A DNA stretch of 64,000 bases from SM1-73 sp964588305 (GTDB lineage: Bacteria > Zixibacteria > MSB-5A5 > SM1-73), in the NCBI GenBank assembly GCA_964588305.1, contig CAZPOP010000007.1:61093-125092 (forward strand). The letters run 5' to 3'. Numbering within the stretch: the stretch's first letter is position 1; each line of letters opens with the position of its first letter. The notes under the pieces are model-generated. The model did no database searches, had not been told where the DNA came from, and was given only the letters and a program-made list of their open reading frames with translations. A program made the position numbers and the translations under genes. This document shows, piece after piece, positions 45,001 through 52,330 of this stretch.

Positions 45001-45238
45001 GTTATTGAAAGCTGTCACCGAGGTTAACAAGAAGGCGTCAGAGGATAAGGCTGCTGAAGCAGAAACGATGGCGCGAGACGTTGAGGCACTGGTTAAGGAG
45101 GCAACCAGCACTAAGCCGCGCCGCAAATGGTATCAAGTTTGTCTGGATGATCTCAAGCAGGTAGCCACCAGTGTTGGTGAAATTGCGACGCCAGTGGTTG
45201 AGATTGTGAGTAAGTTGAGTCCGCTGTTGTTGTCGTAG
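42050..45238 (+). CDS. Roco protein: leucine-rich repeats, Roc GTPase and COR domain
   Basis: 1062 residues. After a basic start comes a run of about fifteen 23-residue leucine-rich repeats (about residues 49-390; consensus LTELDLRGNQLTALPDSITR). Roc GTPase follows: P-loop GEGGAGKTSL at 428-437, DFGGQ near 490, NEKQD in the place of NKxD; then the COR domain with the cysteine cluster CNCAKC typical of bacterial Roco proteins. The last about 120 residues (INVGDGATILAPLVIAETIQ ... LLKAVTEVNKKASEDKAAEA) are helical and of unknown function, perhaps a partner-binding or effector module. Family members dimerise through COR and switch with GTP. No signal peptide: cytoplasmic. Stands alone amid repeats; horizontal gain is likely. 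Confidence 0.93.
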   Translation: MSKTPKWALERIEKAKRRRLKKLDLGGRGRLGEERLTQIPAEVFELEQLEVLDLNNNGLTSVSDSITRLQNLTELDLPVNQLTWLPDSITRLQNLSTLHLRGNQLTALPESITRLQNLTELDLRGNQLTTLPDSITRLQNLTVLDLSHNQLTSLPDSITRLQNLTGLDLDGNQLSALPDSITRLENLSRLDLRGNQLSALLDSITRLQNLTELDLGYNQLTTLPDSITRLQNLTVLYLSSNQLTALPDSIARLQNMTELYLGYNQLTSLPDSITRLQNLSTLDLRGNQLCSLPDSITRLQNLTELDLRGNQLSALLDSITRLQNLTVLDLAGNRLTALPDSITGLQNLTALYLSNNELTSVPDWITRLKNLQALWLLGNRIEIPPPQVVGGYGKGLGIHEIEKIKNYFRQVEREGKDYLYEAKLLIVGEGGAGKTSLARKIKDMKCDLPTEDDTTRGIEVVQWEFPLPEDAANVQELSGEDKTFKVNIWDFGGQDIYHATHQFFLTKRSLYALVADTRKDDTDFYYWLNVVELLSDNSPLLIIKNEKQDRHREINERQLRGQFTNIKETLATNLADNRGLPDVLKEIKHHISRLPHIGTALPKTWVKVRETLENNPNNHISLDEYLDMCEQNGFRQLKDKLQLSGYLHDLGVCLHFQDDPLLKKTVILKPSWGTDAVYKVLDNKKVIRNLGGFNRDDLAKIWHEKKYANMQDELLQLMINFKLCYQIPGTDEYIAPQLLTKSQPHYEWDGRDNLIVRYTYEFMPKGIITQFIVAMHQYIADQECVWRSGVVLTKAQTKAEVVEDFGKREIKIRIAGKYKKELMTIVMYELDKIHDSYHRLKYNKLIPCNCAKCKDTQEPHFYKFESLKKRVSDQKFKVECDKSYEMVDVLGLIDDVIGKKEFLEQEKRKGGDFYFEGPVEKVVVQQTERGPNTMEGDTKQEKVINVGDGATILAPLVIAETIQDSFNTLAKSKTDDNVKTLLDELLKAVTEVNKKASEDKAAEAETMARDVEALVKEATSTKPRRKWYQVCLDDLKQVATSVGEIATPVVEIVSKLSPLLLS
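42194..43190 (+). repeat. 69-base minisatellite encoding the leucine-rich repeats
   Basis: Fourteen full tandem units of 69 bases whose DNA is nearly identical (words GACTCGATTACCCGTCTGC, AAAACTTGACTGAGCTTGA, TTTACGTGGGAATCAACTCA recur). Near-identity in synonymous sites points to recent expansion or gene conversion. Confidence 0.9.
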
Positions 45239-45598
45239 GCGCCTGGGGGTGGTTGAGTCCGCCCATAGCTCACCTTTTTCGCTTCGACGCAAGAGTGTTG
45301 CGGGGTAAGGGTATGCCGCAAGAACGAGAGAGAGGGTAGGAGTCGTTGGTCTCACCCTCCCCTAGCCCCTCCCATCAAGGGAGGGGAAAATTCCCGCTCC
45401 CCTGGCGGGAGAGGGGCGATTTGTTCTTGCTTGTTTTCGGTCTACTTGAGGTTGGTGTTTAGACCTACGAAGGTGTTACTGGCTGGGCATATTTTGGACC
45501 ATTCCTCACAAATGGGCTATCCCGAAGCGCAAAGAATCCCTGCCTTCCTTCCCTGACGCCACATTTCTCTTAAGCTAAAAGAACTGATATAAAAGTGC
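45239..45598. other. Gene-free stretch after the Roco gene
   Basis: Holds a short copy of element B (45298-45321) and a CTCCCCTAGCCCCTCCCATC...GGGAGGGG hairpin group (about 45350-45420). No gene seen. Confidence 0.6.
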
Positions 45599-45628
45599 TT
45601 GACATTTGAAAGAAAAAGGGGATAATAT
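45599..45628 (+). promoter_or_regulatory. Putative promoter of the lpoB-like operon
   Basis: TTGACA (45599-45604) and GATAAT/TAATAT (45621-45628), spacing 16-18, about 140 bases ahead of the first gene. Confidence 0.65.
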
Positions 45629-45766
45629 ACGGCTATGGGGAAACGGGTGGGTCTGGTACAAATAATGAAAGCGCAGATTTGGGTCATTTTGGATGGACCG
45701 ACATAGCTGAAAACGAAGAGTAATTAAAGCGGACAAAAAGGTTAATCCTTCAAGAAAGGAGAACAG

Positions 45767-46363
45767 ATGAAACAAGCATTTGTAATACTGCTGGTGCTTT
45801 GTTTGTTGGTCGCGTGTAGCTCGTCCAGGAAGGTTCATCGTATCGAGCCGGAGACGGTTACCGACTTAAGCGGCAAGTGGAACGATACCGACGCCCGCCT
45901 GGTAGCCGAGGAGATGATCGCCGATTGTCTTTCCCGGGTATGGTTGACTGACTATGCGGCTGCCGCAGGCCAGAAGCCGGTGGTGACGGTGGGAACCATT
46001 CGTAACAAGAGCAGCGAACATATCGACACGGAAACTTTCACCAGCGATTTTGAAAGAGAGTTGCTGAACTCGGGACAGGTAAAATTCGTCGCCACCCAGG
46101 GCCAGCGGGACGAGATCCGTGAGGAACGCTTCGATCAACAGGAGTGGGCTTCGGCTGAAACCATGAAACGAATCAGAGCAGAGACCGGCGCGGACTTTAT
46201 CCTATTAGGGGCCATCAAGTCGATAACCGACGAGATTGAAGGCATCAGGGTAGTGTATTATCAGACTGATCTGGAAATGGTCAACATTGAAAGCATGGAA
46301 AAGGTTTGGATCGGCACCAAGAAGATCAAAAAAGAGATCTCCAAGAAAAAAGCAAAGTGGTAA
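45767..46363 (+). CDS. LpoB-like lipoprotein (penicillin-binding protein activator family)
   Basis: 198 residues. Lipoprotein signal with lipobox LLVACSSS. The body shows the LpoB pattern: DTDARLVAEEMIADCLSR, PVVTVGTIRNKSSEHIDTE, then FERELLNSGQVKFV and ADFILLGAIKSITDEIEG, ending KVWIGTKKIKKE. In Escherichia coli LpoB is an outer-membrane lipoprotein that activates PBP1b; in other phyla the same fold occurs with COG3014 proteins, as here. AAGAAAGGAG precedes the ATG. It overlaps the next gene by seven bases. Confidence 0.85.
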   Translation: MKQAFVILLVLCLLVACSSSRKVHRIEPETVTDLSGKWNDTDARLVAEEMIADCLSRVWLTDYAAAAGQKPVVTVGTIRNKSSEHIDTETFTSDFERELLNSGQVKFVATQGQRDEIREERFDQQEWASAETMKRIRAETGADFILLGAIKSITDEIEGIRVVYYQTDLEMVNIESMEKVWIGTKKIKKEISKKKAKW

Positions 46364-47775
46364 AATCGGCTAAACGGACGTTCATTATTAGCAAAAAAGC
46401 AGCCATCAGGCTGCTTTTGTGTCTGTTGCTCTTTGTCGGCTGCGGGTCGGTGGCGACTCAGAAGGGTTTCTATAAGGATATAACGGCCGAGCTCAGAAAG
46501 GATAATTTCGAGTCAGCCGTTCAGAGAATAGAAAAAGCCAAAGCGGACGACAAATACGCAAAGAAAGACCGGTTCCTCTATTACGTAGATGCCGGGCTGG
46601 TCTACCACTATGCCTCTCGTTTCGATGACAGCAACCAGAGATTGACCCAAGCTGAAGATGCTGCGGACGAGCTTTTCACCAAAAGCATCTCTCGGGCTTC
46701 TGCCTCCCTTTTGCTAAATGATAACGTCCTCGAATACTCCGGCGAGGATTACGAAATTCTCTACACCAACCTGATCAAGGCCCTCAATTACATGGCCGTG
46801 GACGATTTCGATGGGGCCTTTGTGGAGGTCAAGCGAGCCAATGACAAACTAAATCTGCTGGAACTGAAATATGCCGATGCGGCGCGGCAGTTGGAAGGCG
46901 GCCAGCCGGATGATACTGCCAGAGTGGACATCAAGTATGACGTGAAGAAGGTCAGGTTCAACAACGACGCGTTCGCCCGCTACCTGAGCATGCATATGTA
47001 TTCCGTCGAGGGCAAGATGGACGATGCTAGGATCGATTACGATCTGCTGCATCTGGCCTTTCGGGAGCAGCCTCACATCTACAATTTTGAGGTGCCGGAC
47101 ATTAAATACTCCTCGGAGCAGAAAGCGATACTCAGCGTGGTGGGGCTGGCGGGATTGTCCCCGGTCAAGGAGGCGCTGAATCTCCGGATCAGGACCGACA
47201 AGGATCTGGATTTGGTGCAGGTGTTATATACCGATTCGGGGAGAGAATATCCCGTGTACGGACACCTGCCCATGCCGGTTTCAGAGGATTACTACTTCAA
47301 GTTTTCCATTCCCCAGCTGGCTGACCGACCGTCTTACATCAGCCGAATAAGGGTTTTTGTCCATTCGCAGCCTATCGGCGAATTGCAGCTCATCGAGGAC
47401 GTCGATTTGGTCGCCCGGGAGACTTTTGAGGCCAAGAAGTCACTGATCTATTTTCGTACCGTGGCGCGCGCAGTTTTCAAAGGATTGGCCGCGCATAAGG
47501 CGAAAGAGAAAGTGGATACCGGAGGAGCGGCTGGATGGCTGAAAAAGGCGGCCATCGACGTTACCACCGATATCTCCGAGAGTGCCGACCTCCGCTGTTC
47601 GCGCCTGCTTCCCGGGAAGATCTATGTGGGTGATTTTGAGATCGAACCGGGGACTTACGATCTGACCATCGAGTTTTTGGATGCAGATGGAAATCTCATC
47701 AGCGCCACAGAGATTTCCGGTTATCAAGTTTTGAAAAAGGGATTGAATCTGGTTGAAGCCTTCTGTCTAGAGTAG
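46357..47775 (+). CDS. COG3014-type lipoprotein paired with the LpoB-like protein
   Basis: 472 residues if the GTG at 46357 is used (the frame runs back to 46306). Lipoprotein signal with lipobox LFVGCGSV after a basic start. The N-terminal half is helical with TPR-like hairpins (DNFESAVQRIEKAKADDKYA, NYMAVDDFDGAFVEVKRAND); the C-terminal half is beta-rich, ending in a carboxypeptidase-regulatory-like strand (LTIEFLDADGNLISATEIS). This type is regularly found next to LpoB homologues and is thought to join it in cell-envelope growth. Overlap with the upstream gene implies coupling. Confidence 0.78.
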   Translation: MVKSAKRTFIISKKAAIRLLLCLLLFVGCGSVATQKGFYKDITAELRKDNFESAVQRIEKAKADDKYAKKDRFLYYVDAGLVYHYASRFDDSNQRLTQAEDAADELFTKSISRASASLLLNDNVLEYSGEDYEILYTNLIKALNYMAVDDFDGAFVEVKRANDKLNLLELKYADAARQLEGGQPDDTARVDIKYDVKKVRFNNDAFARYLSMHMYSVEGKMDDARIDYDLLHLAFREQPHIYNFEVPDIKYSSEQKAILSVVGLAGLSPVKEALNLRIRTDKDLDLVQVLYTDSGREYPVYGHLPMPVSEDYYFKFSIPQLADRPSYISRIRVFVHSQPIGELQLIEDVDLVARETFEAKKSLIYFRTVARAVFKGLAAHKAKEKVDTGGAAGWLKKAAIDVTTDISESADLRCSRLLPGKIYVGDFEIEPGTYDLTIEFLDADGNLISATEISGYQVLKKGLNLVEAFCLE

Positions 47776-47998
47776 GGATACAACCTCTGGTTTCCTAAAT
47801 CTCCTGGTTGCGCAGAGCTTTGTGCTTAAAGTCTGGGGACTCGCTTTTTTCATTTATTTTCGCCAAAGAATTTGTATATTACCTATCGACGCTGGCAATC
47901 TGGATTGACGGCTGCGGCGTCTTAGTTTAGGGAGACAACTTTTCTAACTATACATCAAGCGCACCATCTGTTGTTAGAAGTGCACGAGGAGGTGTTTT

Positions 47999-48337
47999 AT
48001 GAAGACGTTTGTGTTGGTTACCAAGCTCGCATCGCGGGATGCGCCGATAACCGAGATCGGCGCCAAGCTTCACGACAGGGAGAGGACCGGCCGGGCCTGG
48101 TTGAAGGAGATCGCGGAGAAGTGTCCGGAGATAAAGTTCAAGGCCCACTATGCGCTGATGGGCTACTGGGATTCCATACACATCTATGAAGCTCCGGATG
48201 ACGAGTCGGCCGCGAAGCTGTCTTTGTTGACCCGACCCTATGCCGCCCAGGTCGAGAGTTGGCTGGCTCTCCCCTTTGAAAAGGTTCTCAAACTGACAGA
48301 GGAAATGGGCTCTTCCGAAGGGGAGAAAAAGGCATAA
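47999..48337 (+). CDS. GYD-domain protein
   Basis: 112 residues with the compact alpha/beta dimeric-barrel pattern of GYD proteins: MKTFVLVTKLA strand, helix near ERTGRAWLKEIAEKC, then YALMGYWDSIHIYEAPDDESA. Gly-Tyr-Trp-Asp replaces the Gly-Tyr-Asp of the name. Function in the family is unknown; it is small and cytoplasmic. GAGGAGG precedes the ATG. It is not clearly tied to its neighbours. Confidence 0.78.
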   Translation: MKTFVLVTKLASRDAPITEIGAKLHDRERTGRAWLKEIAEKCPEIKFKAHYALMGYWDSIHIYEAPDDESAAKLSLLTRPYAAQVESWLALPFEKVLKLTEEMGSSEGEKKA

Positions 48338-48667
48338 GCGAAATTTCGCGAATTGGTGCGGCAAGATACTATTATCCGGCCACATCGACTCTCACCTTAG
48401 TTAAGCATCGATGGACAATACTGTGCAGCCTTTGTAGATCGGGGATCTGTGGGATTCTCCGCGGGTGACCTGCGTCGCCTGTGAGAGAGCGGTGCTGGAG
48501 AGAGCTTGACAGGTTGCGTGTCAAGAAACATCTTGGGGGAGCTCGGAGACAATGTCAAGATTTTGTGCGTGCCCAGAAACGATGAATTGGGGTCGGTAAG
48601 CTTTTCGAAAAACAATAAAACCAATCAAATGGTGCATCAGGTCACCAGAAAGGGGAAGGAGGCAATC
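48338..48667. other. Spacer before the OmpA-type composite gene
   Basis: 330 bases. The open frame of the next gene extends back to 48506 but the extra part looks non-coding. No repeat or clear promoter seen. Confidence 0.5.
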
Positions 48668-50872
48668 GTGCAAAGAAGAATGACATTCGGATGGTTTGCA
48701 GGAATGATCGTTGCGCTCGCTATGTTCGCTTATAGCAATGCTGCTCCCGCGAGTCAGTTCACCGCGGACATGATCCAGAGCGAGGGGGCTGATACCATTA
48801 CGGGCAAGATTTACGTCAAGAACTCGAAGTACCGCATGGACCTGGAGGAGGACAGTCATCAGGTCTTCGTCATCGTAGACCAGACTGCTGGCGTGACCCG
48901 GGTCCTCATGCCCGAGGAAAAGATGTACATGGAAATGGGAACTCAGGACTTCAGAAGCCTCATGAAGGATCCCTTTCAGGGCGTCAAATACACGGCTTCC
49001 ACAGGTGACAGCAAGCATCTGGGGACGGAGACGGTGAACGGGTACGAGTGCGACAAGTATCTTATCTCAATGAACGATCAAGACGTGATGACCCAGTGGG
49101 TGTCCCAAAAACTCGAATTCCCGGTCAGAATTGTCATGGATGTCTCAGAAAACAAGTTCGTGGATCTGCAGAATATCCTGGAAGGCCCGGTAGACGACGC
49201 GCTGTTTGACATTCCATCCGAGTACACGAAAATGGCAATGGAGGAGCCCGGTAAGGCCCCCATCGAGATGCCCGATGTGGCCAAAGAGACGCCGCCAACA
49301 CCCCCAGGCGACAAGGCCCGGATTGCAGTGGACGAAGTCAAGAGCGAAGCGAGCGGATGCAGTAACGACGCAGCGGCTGCCATCGGAGAGATGCTGTCCA
49401 CCGCTCTTGCCAACAACGACAAGTTCGTCGTCCTGACTGGCGGATCCGCTGAACTGCAGGTGACCGGGAGTGTCACCAAGTTCGAACCGGAAGTCGAGGA
49501 AGGGGGTGGCCTGGGTGGACTGAAGAAGAAAGCGTTGGGAAAGATGGGAGTGGAAGCGAAGTCGGCCAAGATCGTAATGGACGTGAAGCTAATCGAGACC
49601 TCTGGTGGGCGTGTCCTGAAGGCCAAATCGGTCGAGGGCGAATCGAGCAAATGGAAAGCCGACATGTCCGGCGGAAGTTGGGTGGAAGGCGTGGCGTTGT
49701 CCGGCGCCCTGGGTGTCTATTCCAACGAGCCTATGGAACAGGCTGTTCGGGCAGTTCTTGCCAAGACGGTGGAGATGGTATCGAAGGAAGTCCCAAAGGA
49801 ATATTACCGCTACACAGGTCAGGAGCAGTACGTTGAGCAACTTGGCAGCACCCCTGAGCCAGGTGTCACCACACCTGCGGAAGGCACAACGAAGGCAGCC
49901 CCTGCTGCCGCGGCCGAAGATATGACCCTTTACACCAAGTACGACTTCGTTCCTGGCGACAAGGTTATCTTCTACGACGACATGAAAGACGATGAGGAAG
50001 CAGAGTTCCCGTATCGATGGAACCTGGATCGGGGGGTATATGAAGTGGTCAGGCTGGGCAAGGAGTTCTGGATCATGTGCACAAACGAGGGTTCCATTCG
50101 TCCCAAGATGCCGGATGCACCGCTGCCTCCCCAGTATACTGTGGAGTTGGAGTTTTACGATAATGGTCCCGAATTTTCCGGGAATTGCTTTGATATCTAT
50201 TGGATGGATAGTAATGGTCAGATTATCGGAACATTCGAGGAATATGGGGGAGGCACTGTACTTAAAATCCATAGCAACCACCTGGCCAACAAGGTGCTAC
50301 CCAACGAACTGACCAAAGGCGTCCATACCATGCGAATCATGGCCACCAAGCGCTCGATCAAATGCTATGTCGATGAGGAGCGGGTTGCCAACGTCCCCAA
50401 AGTGGAGAACTTCAACCCCGTTGGTTTCCTTTTGCATCAACGTCCGTACAATGAGCCCAAGAATCCCACGCTGTTCAGGGGCTTCCGGTTCGCCGAGGGG
50501 GGCAAGAGCATGCGGGAGCAGCTGGATGAGACCGGAAAGATCGTTACGCACGGTATTCTCTTTGACGTCGATTCGCACAAGATCAAAGGAGAGTCATACA
50601 AAACGCTCAAAGATATCGGTCAACTCCTGCAGGACGATCCCGAACTGCGACTCTCAATCGAAGGACATACCGACAGCGACGGCTCGGAGGAGCACAATTT
50701 AACCCTGTCACAGAATCGAGCTAATTCCGTGCGGGACTACCTTATCTCCACGTACAGCATTAAGCCTCAACGGCTGGAGGCTGAAGGCTGGGGAGAGTCG
50801 AAGCCGATCGACACCAACGAGACTGCTGAAGGAAAAGCAAACAATCGTCGGGTCGAGCTGGTTAAGCTCTGA
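48668..50872 (+). CDS. Secreted composite protein ending in an OmpA peptidoglycan-binding domain
   Basis: 734 residues from GTG 48668, chosen because GGAAGGAGG stands just before it. Signal peptide (WFAGMIVALAMFAYSNAAPA). First about 180 residues resemble the LolA/DUF4412 fold (ITGKIYVKNSKYRMDL, LPxxKMYMEMG, ECDKYLI). Next a CsgG/LpoB-like part (SNDAAAAIGEMLSTALANND, VTGSVTKFEPE). Then a LamG-like beta domain (VELEFYDNGPEFSGNCFDIYW in parts, LTKGVHTMRIMATKRSIKCYV in parts), and an OmpA domain (GILFDVDSHKIKGES; LSIEGHTDSDGSEEHNLTLSQNRA in parts) that binds peptidoglycan. Likely links outer structures to the cell wall. It stands 330 bases after the GYD gene. Confidence 0.82.
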   Translation: MQRRMTFGWFAGMIVALAMFAYSNAAPASQFTADMIQSEGADTITGKIYVKNSKYRMDLEEDSHQVFVIVDQTAGVTRVLMPEEKMYMEMGTQDFRSLMKDPFQGVKYTASTGDSKHLGTETVNGYECDKYLISMNDQDVMTQWVSQKLEFPVRIVMDVSENKFVDLQNILEGPVDDALFDIPSEYTKMAMEEPGKAPIEMPDVAKETPPTPPGDKARIAVDEVKSEASGCSNDAAAAIGEMLSTALANNDKFVVLTGGSAELQVTGSVTKFEPEVEEGGGLGGLKKKALGKMGVEAKSAKIVMDVKLIETSGGRVLKAKSVEGESSKWKADMSGGSWVEGVALSGALGVYSNEPMEQAVRAVLAKTVEMVSKEVPKEYYRYTGQEQYVEQLGSTPEPGVTTPAEGTTKAAPAAAAEDMTLYTKYDFVPGDKVIFYDDMKDDEEAEFPYRWNLDRGVYEVVRLGKEFWIMCTNEGSIRPKMPDAPLPPQYTVELEFYDNGPEFSGNCFDIYWMDSNGQIIGTFEEYGGGTVLKIHSNHLANKVLPNELTKGVHTMRIMATKRSIKCYVDEERVANVPKVENFNPVGFLLHQRPYNEPKNPTLFRGFRFAEGGKSMREQLDETGKIVTHGILFDVDSHKIKGESYKTLKDIGQLLQDDPELRLSIEGHTDSDGSEEHNLTLSQNRANSVRDYLISTYSIKPQRLEAEGWGESKPIDTNETAEGKANNRRVELVKL

Positions 50873-50934
50873 TTCGCAAGAGATTTTCATTATCGGGCCA
50901 TTGAAGGTTGAAAGCGCACAGGCCCAGGGCGTCG

Positions 50935-51135
50935 CCTGAACCATACGGTTCGGGGCTAGCCCCGTCCATACTCCGCCTCCGGACAGCCACTAGGGCTGTC
51001 CCTACGACCTCAGATCATCGGCATTTGTTCCGCCTGTGGCGGGATATTGAGACTAGTGCCGATGCATGAGAGCATTAGGTGGCAGGGTAAGGGCTTGCCC
51101 TGAGGATAAACCGAAGGGTACCCTGCCACAACGCC
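50935..51135. repeat. Composite of dispersed repeats including element B copy 2
   Basis: Contains GAACCATACGGTTCGGGGCT with AGCCCCGT (50939-50966), GGACAGCC...GGGCTGTCC (about 50978-50999, related to the repeat inside yidD), GCCTGTGGCGGGATATT, and element B (51079-51129). The 50873-51260 stretch has no gene. Confidence 0.7.
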
Positions 51136-51260
51136 ATTACAACTTCATGAGGATACCTCAAGCTCTTAGAATTACCCCCGCTACGGCTTCGGGCATTACA
51201 GATCATATTTGGGGTTGGGATGATGTCTTGGCGGGAAGTTAACTCCTTTTCTTATTGATT

Positions 51261-51707
51261 CTAGGGATACAATAAGTGGTCTCGGTCTATCCACACAATA
51301 CAGAATTGATTCTCGGTTCCAAAGAAACCAACAACTCTACATTCTTCGAATATCTTAAACTGGTAGCCCTCATTTCCTTCAACGCCCCGAATTCCCTCGA
51401 ATCCTTTTTTTCGACTGGTCCCAGACCATTCTATTGTGTGTGCGTTATATTGATTGCTTGTTTCGATGTCTTTCCATTTCAAAGTCGAGAGTGGTCGAAT
51501 GCGTCTAAAAAACTTGCAGAAGTCATCCTTTGTTCTGAATCTATCTATATGAAACTCTCTGTCATCTTCGCATCTATAGTATCTGAAACTAAATTTTGGG
51601 TAGGTTCCCCAATAACCCTTCTGTGAAAGTACTTGCCTCGTAGGGAGTGATGTCCTTGCTTCCGGTTCGCGAATTCGGAATTTCGGCTTCTTCCGCTTCT
51701 TACTAAT
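51261..51707 (-). CDS. Toxin-like protein next to a Panacea gene, no ordinary start codon
   Basis: The reading frame is open from the base after the Panacea stop codon (51719) to a stop at 51261, about 152 codons, and continues in the same frame as Panacea. It reads KKRKKPKFRIREPEARTSLP, KFSFRYYRCEDDREFHIDRF, LSTLKWKDIETSNQYNAHTI, then RVVGFFGTENQFCIVWIDRD, like small proteins that end 'GF...F.IVWxDxxH'. No ATG, GTG or TTG precedes the coding-looking part. The annotated start is ATT at 51707 (AAAGGGA six bases upstream); stop-codon readthrough from Panacea is the alternative. As neighbour of a Panacea-domain gene it is probably the toxin of a toxin-antitoxin pair, which is inferred. Confidence 0.55.
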   Translation of the reverse strand: MSKKRKKPKFRIREPEARTSLPTRQVLSQKGYWGTYPKFSFRYYRCEDDREFHIDRFRTKDDFCKFFRRIRPLSTLKWKDIETSNQYNAHTIEWSGTSRKKGFEGIRGVEGNEGYQFKIFEECRVVGFFGTENQFCIVWIDRDHLLYP

Positions 51708-51719
51708 CGGTGTTCCCTT

Positions 51720-52184
51720 TTATTGTTTGTTGCTCTGTAATTCTTCTTTGTAGAACTTTGTGTAGTATTCTCTCATATCCTTTGGTGGTATAACCTTGTT
51801 CTTCCCGTGCTCAAAAGTATTTTTCCAGGGGTCTTCGTTGTGTGTCATACTAACCAAAGCAGTAGAAGAAAAGCTGCTAAAAACCTGATAGAATTCAACT
51901 AAGAACTCAAGCTGATGTTTGTCAAACACATCCTCCTCTTTGCCATTGGGGGTATATTGAATAGGTTTACTATCGAAGCCTTTCCATTTCCGATAAATCG
52001 ACTTTATGACCGGGCCGAAGTCCCAAGCCTCTATGTCATCGTCAAACAGACGACGATGATAATTAACGAGATACCAAGCCTGGGCATAGTAAAGCAGTTT
52101 CTGGAGTTTTAAGTTGGTTATGGTATCGCCATTTTCTCGCGCCCATCTAAGGAATAATTTAGCCACATCATGTGCCGTGAGCAT
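51720..52184 (-). CDS. Panacea-domain (DUF4065/SocA-like) protein, likely antitoxin
   Basis: 154 residues from ATG 52184 (GGGAGGTG eight bases upstream). Classical Panacea features: LKLQKLLYYAQAWYLVNYHRR in parts, LFDDDIEAWDFGPVIKSIYRK in parts, and STALVSMTHNEDPWKNTF. Panacea domains act as general antitoxins linked to many different toxins, and SocA is an example. The next reading frame downstream follows in the same frame after one TAA. The pair is on the minus strand in an accessory stretch; a good A/T-rich promoter zone lies at 52195-52260. Confidence 0.88.
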   Translation of the reverse strand: MLTAHDVAKLFLRWARENGDTITNLKLQKLLYYAQAWYLVNYHRRLFDDDIEAWDFGPVIKSIYRKWKGFDSKPIQYTPNGKEEDVFDKHQLEFLVEFYQVFSSFSSTALVSMTHNEDPWKNTFEHGKNKVIPPKDMREYYTKFYKEELQSNKQ

Positions 52185-52330
52185 TCCAATCACCTCCCAC
52201 TAATATATACGGATACTTTTGTTATCGGACTCTCTACTTCTAAATAAAGCCGGCTGATTTCTTTGTCAAGCAAAAAAACTCAAATTAGGACACTAGCGAA
52301 AAGTTATGCCCAGGAGGAAACTAAAACATA

